Of a DNA stretch of 64,000 nucleotides, positions 11,788 to 23,800 are shown piece by piece. The notes under the pieces are model-generated. The model ran no database searches and was not told the DNA's origin. It saw only the letters and a program-made list of their open reading frames with translations. Both the position numbers and the translations under genes were made by a program. Source of the stretch: Coptis chinensis (Eukaryota > Streptophyta > Magnoliopsida > Ranunculales > Ranunculaceae); contig CM027382.1 of NCBI GenBank assembly GCA_015680905.1, forward strand, positions 8,219,501-8,283,500. The letters run 5' to 3'. Position 1 is the stretch's first letter. Each line of letters opens with the position of its first letter.

Positions 11788-12595
11788 TTAATTACTCCTC
11801 CCACTATTCACAGTCTGAGAATAGTTATCAAGTGGGGTATTGTTCTCTTGAAGATCATTTTGTATATCTTCTTGTTCAATCAATAATTGTATTTGCTCTA
11901 GAGGAGTTATTTGGTTAGTAGTCTCCATGAAAACATCTCTGCTTTCACTCAATCCGCGATCTTTATGGAAGAATCTATAGCCACTTCCATTTTCAACATA
12001 GCCAATAAACTTGCATTCCCAAGTTTTATGGCTCAACTTATCCCTGTGAGGCTTAGGAATAAGTACATGCGTTTTGCACCCCCAAAATTTGAAATTTGAA
12101 ATATCAGGTTTCAAACTTGTCCAACATTCAAACGGTGTAAGTACTTTTGACTTTGTTTTTACTCTATTTAGGATATACACCGTAGTAGAGAGAGCCTCTC
12201 CCCAAAAATGTAATGGCAAATCTGCATATGCCATCATTGATCTAGTCATATCCAATAGAGTTCTATTTCGCCTTTCAGCAATTCCTTTTTGTTGTGGACT
12301 CTATGGCATTGTATAAACATGCCGCATACCATTATCCTTACAAAATGTGTCAAATGCTTCATACTCACCACCTCTATCACTATTAAAATTTTTATTGGTC
12401 GTCCGAGTTGGGTTTCAACTTCTTTCTTAAATTCCTTGAATTCTTGAATTTTTCAAGCGCCTCAGACTTATATTTTAATAAATATATATAACCATACCTT
12501 GGATAATCATCCATGAAGGTTACAAAATATTCCATGCCTTTATGGGTTTTGGTTCTTAGAGGGCCACAAATATCAGAGTGTACAACTTCTAACAA
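11788..12595 (-). pseudogene. Copia integrase core and C-terminal part
   Basis: The minus-strand frame at 12392-12595 begins MLEVVHSDICGPLRTKTHKG, containing the first catalytic Asp, then YFVTFMDDYPRYGYIYLLK. The frame at 11788-12255 holds MAYADLPLHFWGEALSTTVY and FECWTSLKPDISNFKFWGC, the region after the catalytic Glu in copia integrases. The segment between (12256-12391) has the second Asp/Glu region out of frame. Confidence 0.85.
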
Positions 12596-12599
12596 GTCC

Positions 12600-13205
12600 T
12601 TAGACTTTCAATGTTTACAGAAAGATTTACGAGTCATCTTTCCTTTAAGACGTGGTTCACATTGATTGAACTCTATTTTATGCATATCAGGTATTAAACC
12701 CGACTTGCTCATATGAAGCAACTTATCTTTGTTAATGTGACCTAGTCGTAAATGCCACATATACGAGTCAACATTAACTAAAACATGCATATAATCAGAA
12801 GAAGCAATTTTATTGATATTTGTAATGAGATACATATTGTCAATTCTCACACCCTCAAACACAAACTCTTTGTCCTTGCGGACAATTACAGAACTGCACC
12901 CAAAACATTACATTGAAACCCTTTTTGTGAAGCATAGAAATAGATATGAGATTTCTACAGATTTTTGGTGCAAATAACACATCCTTCAATATTACATCGA
13001 CGCCTTCCAGTTGAATTTTGCACGTTCCTTCCCCAAGTACATCACAATATATGTTGTTGCCCATGTATATCTTATGATCTCCAAGATTTCTTGTTGTCAT
13101 CACAGTGAAGCTTTCCTTGTTTTTAGCAATGTGGCGTGTTGCCCCTGCATCTATCCACCATTGTTCATTGGCGGATTCAGTAAGCAAGGCTTCTGAGATT
13201 GTCAT
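12600..13205 (-). pseudogene. Copia aspartic protease and pre-integrase domain
   Basis: The frame at 12855-13205 has WWIDAGATRHIAKNKESF near residues 16-33. It is the retroviral-type protease active site, but the usual D-S-G is D-A-G here, so the residue next to the catalytic Asp is altered. The next frame (12608-12862) holds MWHLRLGHINKDKLLHMSK, the His-x-x-x-His part of the GAG-pre-integrase zinc domain. The two frames overlap by 8 bases with a shift. Confidence 0.85.
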
Positions 13206-14002
13206 TTAAACTTCCTTACCTTTCTTTTTCACCCAACAATCCTTCTTGTAATGCCCTTTCTTCCCGCAATTGAAGCATTTTATCTTTGGGTTCTTTCCAC
13301 ATCTATTTTATTTAGAACCCTTACCCTTCTTCTTCCACTTCTTGGAGTGTTTAGAAGAATCATTACCTTCTTCCTTCCTTTGGTTGTGATTTTGAACTAT
13401 CAACAACCATTAAGCCTTCAGCACTCTTTGCTCTCCTATTTATTCTTTCTTCCTTTATGGCTAAGAGTGCAGACAAGGTAATCTTTGTTAATTGCTTCCC
13501 ACTGCAAGAAAGGGAGGTTACTACATTATCCCATGATGGCGGAAGACTATTTAGGATTGTAGTAACTTGAATTCTATCTGTTAAGGGATGTCCAACATTG
13601 GACATTTCCTTAGCAAGTAATTCTATTCAAGAACATAGGCCACCACCTTGTCCCCTTCATTCATATGATTCCCATTATAACGGTCTAGCATTAATTGGAT
13701 GTGAGTATCCAAAATGGGACCATATTTGGCTTCAAGGATTTCTTTTGCAGTTTCGTATTCCTCGTACAAAGGAATCAAACTGTCATTAATGCTAGCAAGT
13801 ATGGAGGCCTTAGCAAGACTATTGCCCCATTTTTCCTTTGCCTATGCTGGATATTTAGGTTTAGGCAAGTTCATAACATAGTAAGACTTATTTATGGATT
13901 AACACGTAACACGTAAGAGATCTTACGTTTCCATATGTGGAAATTCATGCCATTCAACTTATCGATGTTAAAAGCATTAAAGCTTCCCTTATTATTAGAC
14001 AT
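13206..14002 (-). pseudogene. Copia gag (nucleocapsid-bearing polyprotein)
   Basis: The start codon is taken at 14002, giving MSNNKGSFNAF followed by LNGMNFHIWKR, the typical copia gag N-terminus. A stop arises about 35 codons later where a short CGTGTTA stretch looks duplicated (about 13894-13910). The middle appears at 13363-13605 with VTTILNSLPPSWDNVVTSL (UBN2-type gag domain). A CCHC zinc knuckle, CFNCGKKGHYKKDC, lies at about 13225-13275. Gag would form the cytoplasmic particle that packages element RNA. Confidence 0.82.
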
Positions 14003-14860
14003 ATTTTAATAATAAAATAAACTTACAAACCTTAAATATTTTTATTGTTAACTGTCCATGGGTCTTGCGCTGAACTCGTTCAAATGCTTATGCGAGTACC
14101 GCTTCTTAGGATCACAATCAACTTCAGAACTTCTAGGGATAATACTGTCTTGGTATTTGTCAAAGAATTTCTTCTCCTACGACTACAACAATCAGGTAAC
14201 ACGAATTGGATGTCTTCCCTTGACGCTTCGCTTAGAATAAATTTCCATCAATAAGCGATCTGGGATAGTGAAACCAATGTCCCAGTATGGACGTATAGTC
14301 CAATAAGTAGGTTTCACATTTTTCTTGGCCTTTTGGATATTGGCTTCTCTTTTGGTTTTGCACAGTCGAAATAAATTTTTCGGTTGCACTTCTTTATAAT
14401 TTTTTGGATTGCAATGATCAAATTTAAGAATCTTTGAGGAGGGATTCTTAAAATTGAAATTCACTGTATTCGGCAAATTTGCCAAAAAGCACCCAATAGA
14501 TTTTTCTTCTTTGTTCGCTAATCTTGTAGAACCTAACTCGAAAAAATTCGACGGGTTCTTTTGATTTTCTAACTGAGTCGCCACAATGAAGAAACTAAGT
14601 AAACCTTGTCCAATAGTTCCAAACTTAATAAACAAATGGGGAAAATTGTGTTCGGTGGTTTTAAGAATCGTCACTTAACTGTTTACCCAAAAGTAAACTT
14701 TGAATTTATAACAAAGTGTGATGCTACCCATACACAATAAGTGTAAATGGGTATTTGATGCCAAACCAACAAGAATGACAACACTAGTAAAGGCCCCAAT
14801 CTTTGTTTCTCAAAACTGACGAAATCTCTCCCAAAAAAATACAAAACAAACTCTAAACAA
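14003..14860 (-). other. Copia 5' leader with an open frame
   Basis: This is the stretch between primer-binding site and gag start on the minus strand. It contains an uninterrupted 160-codon ORF (14192-14674) with no recognisable domain. It is the longest intact frame in an otherwise broken element, but lies where plant copia elements normally have an untranslated leader or packaging region. I do not call it a gene. Confidence 0.4.
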
Positions 14861-14877
14861 ACGCCGCTCCGATACCA
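14861..14877 (-). other. Copia primer-binding site (tRNA-iMet)
   Basis: The minus strand reads TGGTATCGGAGCGGCGT, one base inside the LTR end. TGGTATC-G-GAGC resembles the complement of the initiator tRNA-Met 3' end used by most plant LTR elements, with one mismatch to the common TGGTATCAGAGC. Confidence 0.75.
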
Positions 14878-14878
14878 C

Positions 14879-15245
14879 TGATAGAATATTAAGGATCGGT
14901 GTGAGTAATGTCGTGAGACTATCAATCACACACTGAGAGAGAGAGAGAGAGAATAGTTTCTTCAAGTTAACACCAATGGTGTGTAGAACAATTTATATAG
15001 AGATGAAGACACCTCTTCAAAGAGTTGTGTCTTTTCCAAGTGACACCTGGGTCTCTCCGAATGGACACAAGTGTCTCTTCCAACAGACCCTTATGTCTCT
15101 TCGAATGGACTTGTGTTTCTTAGAAGAGACACACCCCTTCATACAAACCTACGCATCACACTCTCTCTCTATAGTGTGGGAAATAACCAACTCACATTAT
15201 TCTAATATGATCACATAGATCACTCAGTGCACCCATGGTCCAACA
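14879..15245 (-). repeat. Copia 5' LTR (367 bp)
   Basis: On the minus strand the LTR starts TGTTGGACCATGGG and ends TATTCTATCA, standard TG...CA ends. A (GA)n microsatellite lies at about 14934-14952. Multiple GTGTC/CAAGTG near-repeats occur in the middle (15010-15130). No partner LTR is present downstream, so its age cannot be estimated from LTR divergence. Confidence 0.75.
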
Positions 15246-17194
15246 CACGATCCCCTTACCACTTTTCAATAGAGGCTTAAATTCCCTTCCCATATGGGTG
15301 CACCTAGATTAGTACAAGCTTGATCGATTAAAATGTAATGTATCTTTTGTTGGTTCTGAATCCCTGATATCCCATATTGGGGGAAGTGGTGGTTTAAGCA
15401 ATAGTAGTTCTGTATTGGGTGATTAAAATGTGCAATCTATTATAAGGGGCCCAAAAATACTATTTTCATTTTCAACTATATCAGCTTCGTTGCATCTTCT
15501 AAACTATTTTTATGAAGATTACCGTTTTATGATTTCTGTTTTGGATGCCTCCCATTCACCCGACCTCATGTATACACTAGTCCAGTTATTTTGCCATCTT
15601 TTCTTTTTGTTTCCATTATATATATTTATGCATTTTTTTTGTTTTTAACTAAATAAACGAGCTTTTTTGCTTATGGAGTCTCTCATTAAGGTTTTAAAAA
15701 CTTTTGTTATTGAAGGAGAAACATGTCATAATAGGTGTCTATATTAAGTTTATTAAACAGAATCACATAATCCTGGTGCTAAAACAAGCAATTTGGGTAT
15801 ACCATGGGGGAGGGGGAGGGGGAGGGGAGGTTCCATTTGAATGGGAGATTCTTTGGATCTTACCAGTCGAGATATCTTCTCTTTTTTTACTATCACAACT
15901 TTCCAGCAAATCAAACTGAAGTGGGGCTTAATTGTTTAAGAGATTTTTTGTTCCATAGATTATTCAGTTCTACTGCTCTTTAATGAATTTTTTTTGTTTG
16001 GTTCTTTATCTATGTCCTTCTCACTTAATCACCTCTTATCAGGTTCAAATTATCCTGTGTTGTAGCATTTTGAAAATTGGCCAGAAGATGGAGCATAGCA
16101 CTGGAGTTGGCGTTTCTCTTCTCAGTGCACTGGAGAAGGTATTCGAGCTTCAAACTCACTCAATTACTTGGATATAAACATCTTGGAAGTTTTCAAGTTC
16201 TTAATGTGGGCACAAAATATTCTTGGCACATACTTTTGTGACGGCCAAGGTGCATTTGGTTTTATGTGACCAGTAAATGTTTTTTTTTTTTTTGGTTCTT
16301 TAATGAGCCATCAGATAGTTGGGAAAATAGGTTTATCTAACTTACGAGTACAATAAGTGAAAATAAAAAGCATACACTCCAAAAGGTCCATACATAACGA
16401 ACCATTTCGAAGACAATGAAGAAAATTTAACCTAATTCCTAGCATTTCGTTTTTTAATTATTGTTATTATCAACCTTTTTGTTTTGTGCCCAATAAGAAG
16501 TTTATGTGGTACCTTCTTTGCTTATTATTGTATACTGTTTTTATTCCAGTTTTTTTAACGTAGTCAGTAACTCAGTACAAAGAAATATGGATGTGAAAAG
16601 AAGCAACATCCTATGGGCATCATGTTATAATAGGATATTAAGTGTTTTTTTTTTTTGCTTGCACTTGCATAAATCGATCGTCAATACTCAATAGGCATGG
16701 AAACTTATATTGTAACGAGTCTGCTTTTCTGTTGGCTTCCATGTGAAGCAGTAGCATAATAAAAAATTGTGCAACATGGGTCGTGGGTACTTACATCAAC
16801 CTGGTACACAAGTACTGTTAAAGTGTGCCCATAGCCTATACTTGTAATGACAAACTTATCTTGAAACGTGTGCCCATAAAGTGAAGTGTCCTTGTTACAT
16901 GGATTTTGTTGAAGGAAAACTTAGAAAATTAAGTTCCAATATTTATTTCCTTTCCTCTTAGTTCGACATTTTTAACGTGTGTGTCATATTAATTCTTTCT
17001 TACTTAGTACTCTAGCTTGTTGAGTAAAAAAGAATCAAACTCACACCAGCGTGTCTGCAGTTCAGTAGCAATCAGTTGAGCTAGAGATTAATACTTAATC
17101 AAATATCATTTTCAATCTAGATAGATAGTGGTCGACAATATGCATAAAATAGTTATCTATACTTCCGTTCATATCCCTTTGCTTCTGTTTCTAG
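15246..17194. other. Intergenic or degenerate intronic sequence
   Basis: About 1.9 kb lies between the copia LTR and the first recognisable homoserine dehydrogenase exon. It contains T-rich runs and a (GGGGGA)n-like purine patch at 15807-15830. A short open piece near 16050-16135 is followed by a GT dinucleotide. I could not match it to the aspartokinase or NAD-binding exons expected upstream of 17195, so the 5' part of that gene is absent or unrecognisable here. Confidence 0.5.
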
Positions 17195-18839
17195 GGGAAT
17201 TGACTTATCTGGATGGAGGGAACTACAGAAAGAGATAGGGGAAATGGCAGACTTGGAAAAATTGACTCAACATTTGCATGAAAATCAGCTTTCCTCTAAT
17301 ATGGTTATGGTAGATTGTACAGCAGATTCGAATGTTGCAAGCCATTATTATGATTGGTTGCATAAAGGCATTCATGTCATTACTCCTAGCAAAAAAGCTA
17401 ATTCTGGGCCACTTGATAAGGTAATTGATGCTTTGATGAGTGGTTGTGGTTTGTTTTGGTTAATTCCAATGTGTGAAAAGGAAAAGCTCTCCATCCTTGG
17501 ATACTAAAATAGGCTAAATCTTCTGTGCGCAAGGCGTATGGTGCGCTGTGAAATCACAGCCACTCATACCATCTTCTAAATGCAATATTTGTATAGGACG
17601 GCAGAAGTACTGAATCTATGGTCGTATGAGGCTTGCGCACCATACAGTCTGCGTACCGAAGAACTGCTCACTAAAATATCACTTGCAGAAAATCCCATAG
17701 CATTTTTTTTTTTTCTCCTTACTGTTAACCCCGTTCGTTTCATAAGTCGTATTATATTTTCATGTTCATCTTCTAAATGCAATATTTGAAGTTGAGATCT
17801 CTCCAGCGGCAATCACATACTCACTACTTTTATGAAGCAACTGTTGGAGCTGGTCTCCCTATTATCAATACTTTACGAGGACTCCAAGAAACCGGGGACA
17901 AAATTTTGCGAATTGAAGGCGTATTTAGGTAAGTTGTTCTGCTGCCTTTATATACTTAAATCTTATGAGTAGCATCTCTCATGATCTGTGTCTCAAGATC
18001 TTACTTTTGTTTGTGATTTGTTGTTTCAGTGGGACTTTGAGTTATATTTTCAACTCCTTCAAAGGAGAACGAGCTTTCAGTGAGGTGGTGGCAGAAGCAA
18101 AACAGGCTGGTTATACTGAGCCAGATCCAAGAGATGATCTCTCTGGAACAGATGTCGCTAGAAAGGTGTATGAGCATTTGTATCTCTACTGATTTAAGTG
18201 TATACTTCATGGATTGATTGTCCTTACAGTATCTCTTGTTATAGGTAATAATCCTTGCGAGGGAATCTGGTCTAAAGCTTGAGCTTGCTGATATCCCAGT
18301 GCAAAGCCTCGTACCAGAGCCATTACGAATAGCTAGCAACCAACAAATCCAACACCAAGCTCTACAACTCGTTATGGTAATGATGTTCTATGATATGTTT
18401 TGCGGACAAGTTCATCCGCCGAGGAATTCATGCAGCAACTTCCATAATTTGACCAAGACATGGCAAGGGAACGACATGATGCAGAGACTGTAGGCGAAGT
18501 AAGTATATCTCGAAGATTATAATAGACTAAACCTGCTAGTTTTCAATCAATGGTTATCTCTTCATATCATAATATTTCTTTTGGATGTTGAAGGTTCTGA
18601 GGTATGTTGGAGTGGTAGACGCGGTTAACAACAAGGGAAGTGTGGAATTGAGGAGATACAAGAAAGATCACCCATTTGCACGATTGTCAGGTTATGATAA
18701 TATCATCTCCTTCACAGCGACAAGATACAAGGACCATTCGTTGATCATAATTGGGCTAGGGGCTGGGGCACAAGTTACAGCCGATGGGGTATTCAGTGAT
18801 ATATTGCGGCTTGCCTCTTATCTAGGTACTCCATCATAA
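17195..18839 (+). pseudogene. AK-HSDH: Bifunctional aspartokinase/homoserine dehydrogenase, 3' exons only
   Basis: Five homoserine dehydrogenase exons are readable: 17195-17420, 17783-17928, 18030-18165, 18245 to about 18498, and 18594-18839. Phases of the first three agree exactly. Landmarks are MVDCTADSNVASHYYDWLHK, YEATVGAGLPIINTLRGLQE, EVVAEAKQAGYTEPDPRDDL and a C-terminus ending LASYLGTPS. In plants this plastid enzyme makes homoserine for Thr, Met and Ile. The aspartokinase half and the NAD-binding start are missing. Defects: the acceptor before 17783 reads AA where AG is expected; a CAA-to-TAA stop lies at 18445-18447; about 90 bp without homology lies between PLR and SSAEEFM; and the normal RGPGAGAQV motif is IGLGAGAQV. 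Hence a pseudogene. Confidence 0.88.
17525..17788. repeat. Direct and inverted repeat cluster inside the AK-HSDH intron
   Basis: A 22-bp direct repeat (CATCTTCTAAATGC... then AATATTTG) occurs at 17570-17591 and 17767-17788, 197 bp apart. The second copy overlaps the 5' edge of the next exon. Within the same region GTATGGTGCGC (17536-17546) is inverted as GCGCACCATAC (17635-17645), and CTCATAC (17563-17569) as GTATGAG (17624-17630). This looks like a small insertion or local duplication that copied the intron-exon border. Confidence 0.6.
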
Positions 18840-19372
18840 CTATGTTGATCAATCTAATCATGATCAAATCGTATCTTCAAATTTTGTACTACCCTATCGT
18901 AGACCTAAGACATTATGCAGACATGCAGTTTGGATTTGAGCAATCATGTACATCTCTTCTTCATATCATTATTATATTAATTTTTTTACTAATGAATTGT
19001 TATTTTTCAGATTTATTGTGATGCCTAGTGAAAAAAATTTCTTATTTAACAGAGCACGCGCTTAATCGCATGTACTAAGACGACCACTGATTGCTGAAGG
19101 GTGGTCTTTTCCTCCTCTAGGCTGATACAACAACAAAAAAACGAAATGGGGACGAGAGGACTTGATCGAGGTCCTCGTATTCTCGCAGTGGGGCCTAGGA
19201 CACTGCAAAGTCAACTTATTAGGCTACGTCCCCGTCAGATTTTCGCAAATTAAATCATATATATCTAGACTCTAGAGACGCTTTCCAAACTGTTTTTTTA
19301 AAGGCTTGTCCATTTGCTTTATTAGTCCTTCTCAAAACCACTGGGTAATTATCACAGGCCCAATTGACTGAT
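18680..19372 (+). repeat. Segmental duplication, copy A (AK-HSDH 3' end and downstream)
   Basis: This covers most of the last AK-HSDH exon, its 3' flank and downstream sequence. It matches 48946-49159 joined to 60569-61012 in the same orientation, with scattered substitutions and a roughly 65-bp block (about 19098-19160) missing from the other copy. Shared landmarks include TGTTGATCAATCTAATCATG, TACTACCCTATCGTAG and the end CAGGCCCAATTGACTGA. Copy A is the uninterrupted version and shows the empty site of the 11.4-kb element. Confidence 0.85.
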
Positions 19373-20153
19373 GGTCCCTGGGCCAGAATTATTAGAGGCC
19401 CAATGACAAATATCAAGATTCATTCAAGACAAGGCAATTACCATAATACCATGAGATAACACTAATTATTTGGGGAAAATTATGAAGCTTATTTATTTTA
19501 TTTTTTTGATGCTTATTAGCAACTGATTATCAGATTATGCCCATAAAAAGTCGCACAAGCGCGTGATATTTAAGGACCAAATGAAAAATAAAATGTGGAG
19601 AAGGGATTCAACCGAAATTTCCTAAACAACTTGTTCACAAGGTACAATAACAATAGTAAATAATCCACGTAAATTCCAAGTCTACTGTAACAATTGCTCA
19701 TGCTTTTTTTTGTCCGACAATGTTATACTATTTTAATTTTATTATTTTATCAAAGACCATTAATACTGAACAATCGAGAATGCTCCCATGAACCCACGTC
19801 AGCCCCCTTTTTTCTTTTAGATGGACACCTCAGCTTTTACAATGATTCTGCATGAAAAAAAAAAAAAAAAAACAAACAAACAAACAAACTCATGCCCAGT
19901 TGGAATTGTTCGCGTGATAATCCGAAATAAAAGAAAAAGATAAATAAACCTTTCATCAAAACTCAAAACTCCGTCTTGACCTTTACCAAAAAAACAATAA
20001 AAATGTTGAAATTTTAACAAAACAACCCTTTGTCAATTCATTCAATTCTCTCGCCTCTCTCAACAACAAAACAGAAATGGTTACTAGCTCAAACCATTCT
20101 CTATTCGGTTATTTAATTTCACTGCCCTATTGCCAATAAGAGGGTGGTTGAAA
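19373..20153. other. Intergenic spacer
   Basis: No gene is recognised. AT-rich sequence with A-runs and (AAAC)n at 19857-19890. The stretch from 20040 carries short CTCTC pieces upstream of the PPR remnant. Confidence 0.5.
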
Positions 20154-20885
20154 ATGGGGTGGTGGGGAAAGTGTAGGGAGTTTTGGGAGAAAATGGATGA
20201 AAGGGGTATTGAGAAGGACTTACATTCGTATTATATATATATGGATATTGTATGTAAGTCGGGGAAACCGTGGAAGACGCTGTAAGTTGTATAAGGAGAT
20301 GAAGAAGAAGGGGATTGTATTGGATGTGGTGGCTTATAATACGGTTCTTCATGTTATTGGTATATCTGAGGGTGTTGATGTTTCGATTACGCTGTATAAA
20401 GAGATGATAGAGTTGGGATGTAAACCGAATATTGTTACTTATAATATCATTGTAAAGTTTTTGTGTCAATCGGGAAGGTTTAGACTTGCTTATGTGATAC
20501 TTGATCAAATGCCGGAGAAGGGTTGTTTTCCTAATGTGATTACGTATCATGGTTTCTTTGGGTGTCTGGAAAAACCAAAGGAAATGCTTAAACTATTTGA
20601 TAGGATGATTGAAAGTGGTGTTCGTCCTAGGATGGATACTTATGTGATGCTGTTGAGAAGATTTGGGAGATGGGGTTTCTTCGTCCAGTGTTTATAGTTG
20701 GGAAGAAAATGGAAGAACACGGGTGTAGTCCAGATGCTTCTGCTTATAATGTCGTTATTGATGCACTGATTTAGAAGAATATGGTTGATATGGCAAGGAA
20801 ATACGATGAAGAAATGTTAGTGAAAGGACTCTCAGCTAAGCCACGGAAAGAGTTGGGAACAAAGCCATTGTGTAGAATCTGGTGA
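20154..20885 (+). pseudogene. Pentatricopeptide repeat (P-class) protein fragment
   Basis: About six degenerate PPR motifs of 35 residues are readable, for example LYKEMKKKGIVLDVVAYNTV, MIELGCKPNIVTYNIIVKF and LDQMPEKGCFPNVITYHGFF. PPR proteins bind organellar RNA. Three breaks: a frame shift at about 20275-20280 after KSGKPWKT, another at about 20670, and an in-frame TAG at 20772-20774 inside the final repeat. Beyond the stop the C-terminal sequence (ARKYDEEMLVKGLSAKPRKE) runs to a TGA at 20883. No start codon or organelle targeting sequence is visible, so this is a 5'-truncated pseudogene. Confidence 0.85.
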
Positions 20886-23800
20886 TGACGATAAATGATA
20901 TTTGATAAGTTGCAATTTTTCCAAACCAAGTCCGACCGATGCTTCGCTCTCATCAACATCATCTCTACTTGACTCCTTAAACGTCGAAAAATTTGATGAA
21001 GGGTGACCAACTAGAAGAAAATCAAGCATTACGATCGCGAGTGAGCATATCTTTAACACCGTGCTCTCATTTAAGAAATTGCAATTTGGATTTGTAGCAG
21101 TTCATTGTTAAGTTCGGTCTATAAACTTGCTTTACCCGTAAGCATAGAGGTCTTATATAAGATTGCAAGAGTGACATGTTGGAGTTGAAATCTTGATATG
21201 AATGCTTCCCGCATCAAGATTTGAAATAAGATTGTCCAAGTGATATTATGGAGGTCATCATTCTAATATGGGAGGAGTGGAGGGATACTATGGTCGGGAG
21301 CTTTGTGCTAAGATGGGGTACTTTGCTGGATTATAATGCGGGCTTTTGAGGAGTTAAATAACATAAGGGAATAGATATAAATAAAGGAATCAAATAAATT
21401 GAACAAGATCTTATAACATCATTTACTCGAGTCACATCCTCACAGGCTCACATCACGTTTGAAAATGAAAATTCTACATCACCTCCATGTGCAGTTGTGC
21501 ACCATCACATTTTCTCTTCTTCACTCATTAAAGGTATATTGTTAGTGAACTTCTAGCTACTAACTTTCATTTTGAAGCATCTACTTAGTAATTGAAGTGC
21601 TAGATTTATGTTAGTGTCAAATTGATGTAATCAAGTGACATGAGTTTTTATCCATAAGTGAATCAGATTAATATGTTGGGTTCCGCCTTCAGTATACGAA
21701 TTCAGTTGAATGCTTGGCAATGCCCAATAGAAAAGTGTTAGAATGTCCAGTGCCTAAGTCTACATGATGGATTGATAGGTCGCATTGAGATCGGGTGTCC
21801 AAGCCAATCATTTCCGACAGGTTACCGTCAAGGCGTCAACAACCTACATGGAATATGATAGTGTCAATGTGGATTTGTTTGGTTACTATTCTCTCTCTTT
21901 CTATTTGTTGAATGCATTGTATAAATTTCTCCAGTAAACTTAAAATTTTAGATACCCATCTCATGATTTGATAATGTTTTTCTTAATTGTATAAATTGAT
22001 ATTCTTTTAATTAATTGGGCTATTTTTTTTTTATTAAAACACCAAAAACCCTAGGAGTTCTAAATCTCAAAAAATTGAAGTGTTCTCCCACTGACGAAGA
22101 AGGAAGCAATTTCATCAACAAAATTTATTTTCACAATTTGCAGTCCATTGATTCGTATGTTTTTTTAGTAATTTATTTTTAAACACACGTTTATTTTTTA
22201 TTTTTTGGGGTTTTGAAATCTATTCAATTGAACACAAATTTTCCTCTTCTTCCACAGAAAAAGGAAACCCCCAATCACAACAAAGAATAAGGCACCAAGG
22301 CTGTTCTAGGCACTGTTCAATCAAGTAAGCAATTCCTTTCTTCGAATTTTATCATGATATGATAGGTCCGTCAATTTTGTTTTCAAGTATGTCCCTTTTA
22401 TACAATCTTTTAGCCGTTGTTCACCCACCCCAATATTGATCACCCTAAATGAGCAATGGTCACATCCTAAATGAGCAATGGCCACTTGGGAGTTTGAGTT
22501 GAGTATATAACTATGGGTATCCCCATCCCATGTTTGGAGAGAACCTTTAAGGAGTTCCATATGATAAAAATCTAAAATCTGGAATATTTTTCTTCTTTGA
22601 ATTTTGAGCTAGGGTTAGGCATACCCTTACTTGTATTAATATAAGAATCTTTGGTACACTTACCATGCACTAACATCTAGAATATGTGTTTATGCTTTTG
22701 TGTGTACACTAGGTTTCATTCCTGTATAGCATCAACATGTAAGGGGCAGTGTTTATTTTGTTTGAAATGTGGGTATGAATATAAACAGACTTATGTTTTC
22801 TTGCCTCTTTTGCCCACATGTCTTTACGTGTTCTAAAATACTGGCAAGATAATTATATAAGTTTTGAAATGTTAAGATGGTATATATTTGTGAAGAGCTA
22901 TTTGAGATTTTTAAGGTTGGGTATTTTAGTTTTTGCTCTGTTCGTTCTACTTATTTGGTATAGAGCTATTTTGGGATTGTCGGGATATGGTATGTGATCA
23001 ATAATATCGCTTTAGTTTTCCGCGACAATTTGCTTTTACAGGTATATCATTTGTTTTCTCATGGAGTTATTTAGGGGGAAATGGAAATTTAATGGAATGC
23101 AGCTAGCGCATAATTGAATGAGAAGAAGTAGTAGAATAGGAAAAGTCATATACTGTTTTATGTCGTCGTGTTAAGTTTTAGGAAAGTGAAGTGTTGGAAA
23201 GTATGCAAAGAACGCAAGAACAAAGTCACAAACTCCATTGGAAAAACTGGATGGGTTGTTTTCAGTGTGTGGCAGAGTCTCATAGTTCCTTCTAGTAATA
23301 ATTGTCATACTTAAGCTTTGAACATTAAAAACAAAATAAATTGTTACAAACGTCATTATGCAGCAAAAGCAGCCCTCTACTGCTAAGGTCGCCATTGTCC
23401 TATAGTTTATGCTTTTTCATCTATAGTCTGACTATATTTTGTGTATTAATAGTTAGATATGAAGTTTGTGATCGACTCGTTTATCATATTCATGACACGT
23501 AACTAATTAAATACTGAGTTACTCACAATGTGTCGATTTTTTACTTTAGGCTATGCAATAAAAAAAACTAGATGAAGTTCCTCTACTCACAAACGTGCAC
23601 ATATTGCTTCCATGATTGAACAAAAAAAAAATTCCATTGGCAAAAAATATTGTACATTTAATTGAGAGGATAGTGTTAACCTTGAGGATAGTCTTATTAT
23701 TATTGTTGTTGTTTAAAATGAGTTGAATGCATTCTATTGACCACCGTGTGATTCAAATCAGTCGAACATGGACAACCCTTCACATACAAATGACCGTGTC

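Larger units (their letters stand above)
10076..15245 (-). mobile_element. Ty1/copia retrotransposon, 3' LTR missing
   Basis: On the minus strand the order is LTR (14879-15245), tRNA-Met primer site, leader, gag, protease, integrase, reverse transcriptase, RNase H. Integrase before reverse transcriptase is diagnostic for copia. The coding region is broken into at least eight frames. The 3' end stops at the RNase H terminus, and I find no polypurine tract or second LTR before the Athila LTR at 9488. The bases after the 5' LTR on the plus strand are CACGA, the presumptive left target copy in element orientation. Confidence 0.85.

Noticed and set aside
15807..15830. GGGGGA purine repeat as a polypurine tract
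   Set aside because: No LTR start or retroelement sequence follows; probably a simple repeat.
16050..16177. Candidate upstream AK-HSDH exon
   Set aside because: It is open and followed by GT, but no residues match the aspartokinase or NAD-binding regions as I know them.
18310..18420. A 34-bp intron between GTAATGATG and GGACAAG in the AK-HSDH exon
   Set aside because: Far too short for a plant intron; the extra sequence is better described as an insertion or decayed intron.
20119..20550. 143-codon minus-strand ORF
   Set aside because: Shadow of the PPR repeats on the plus strand.
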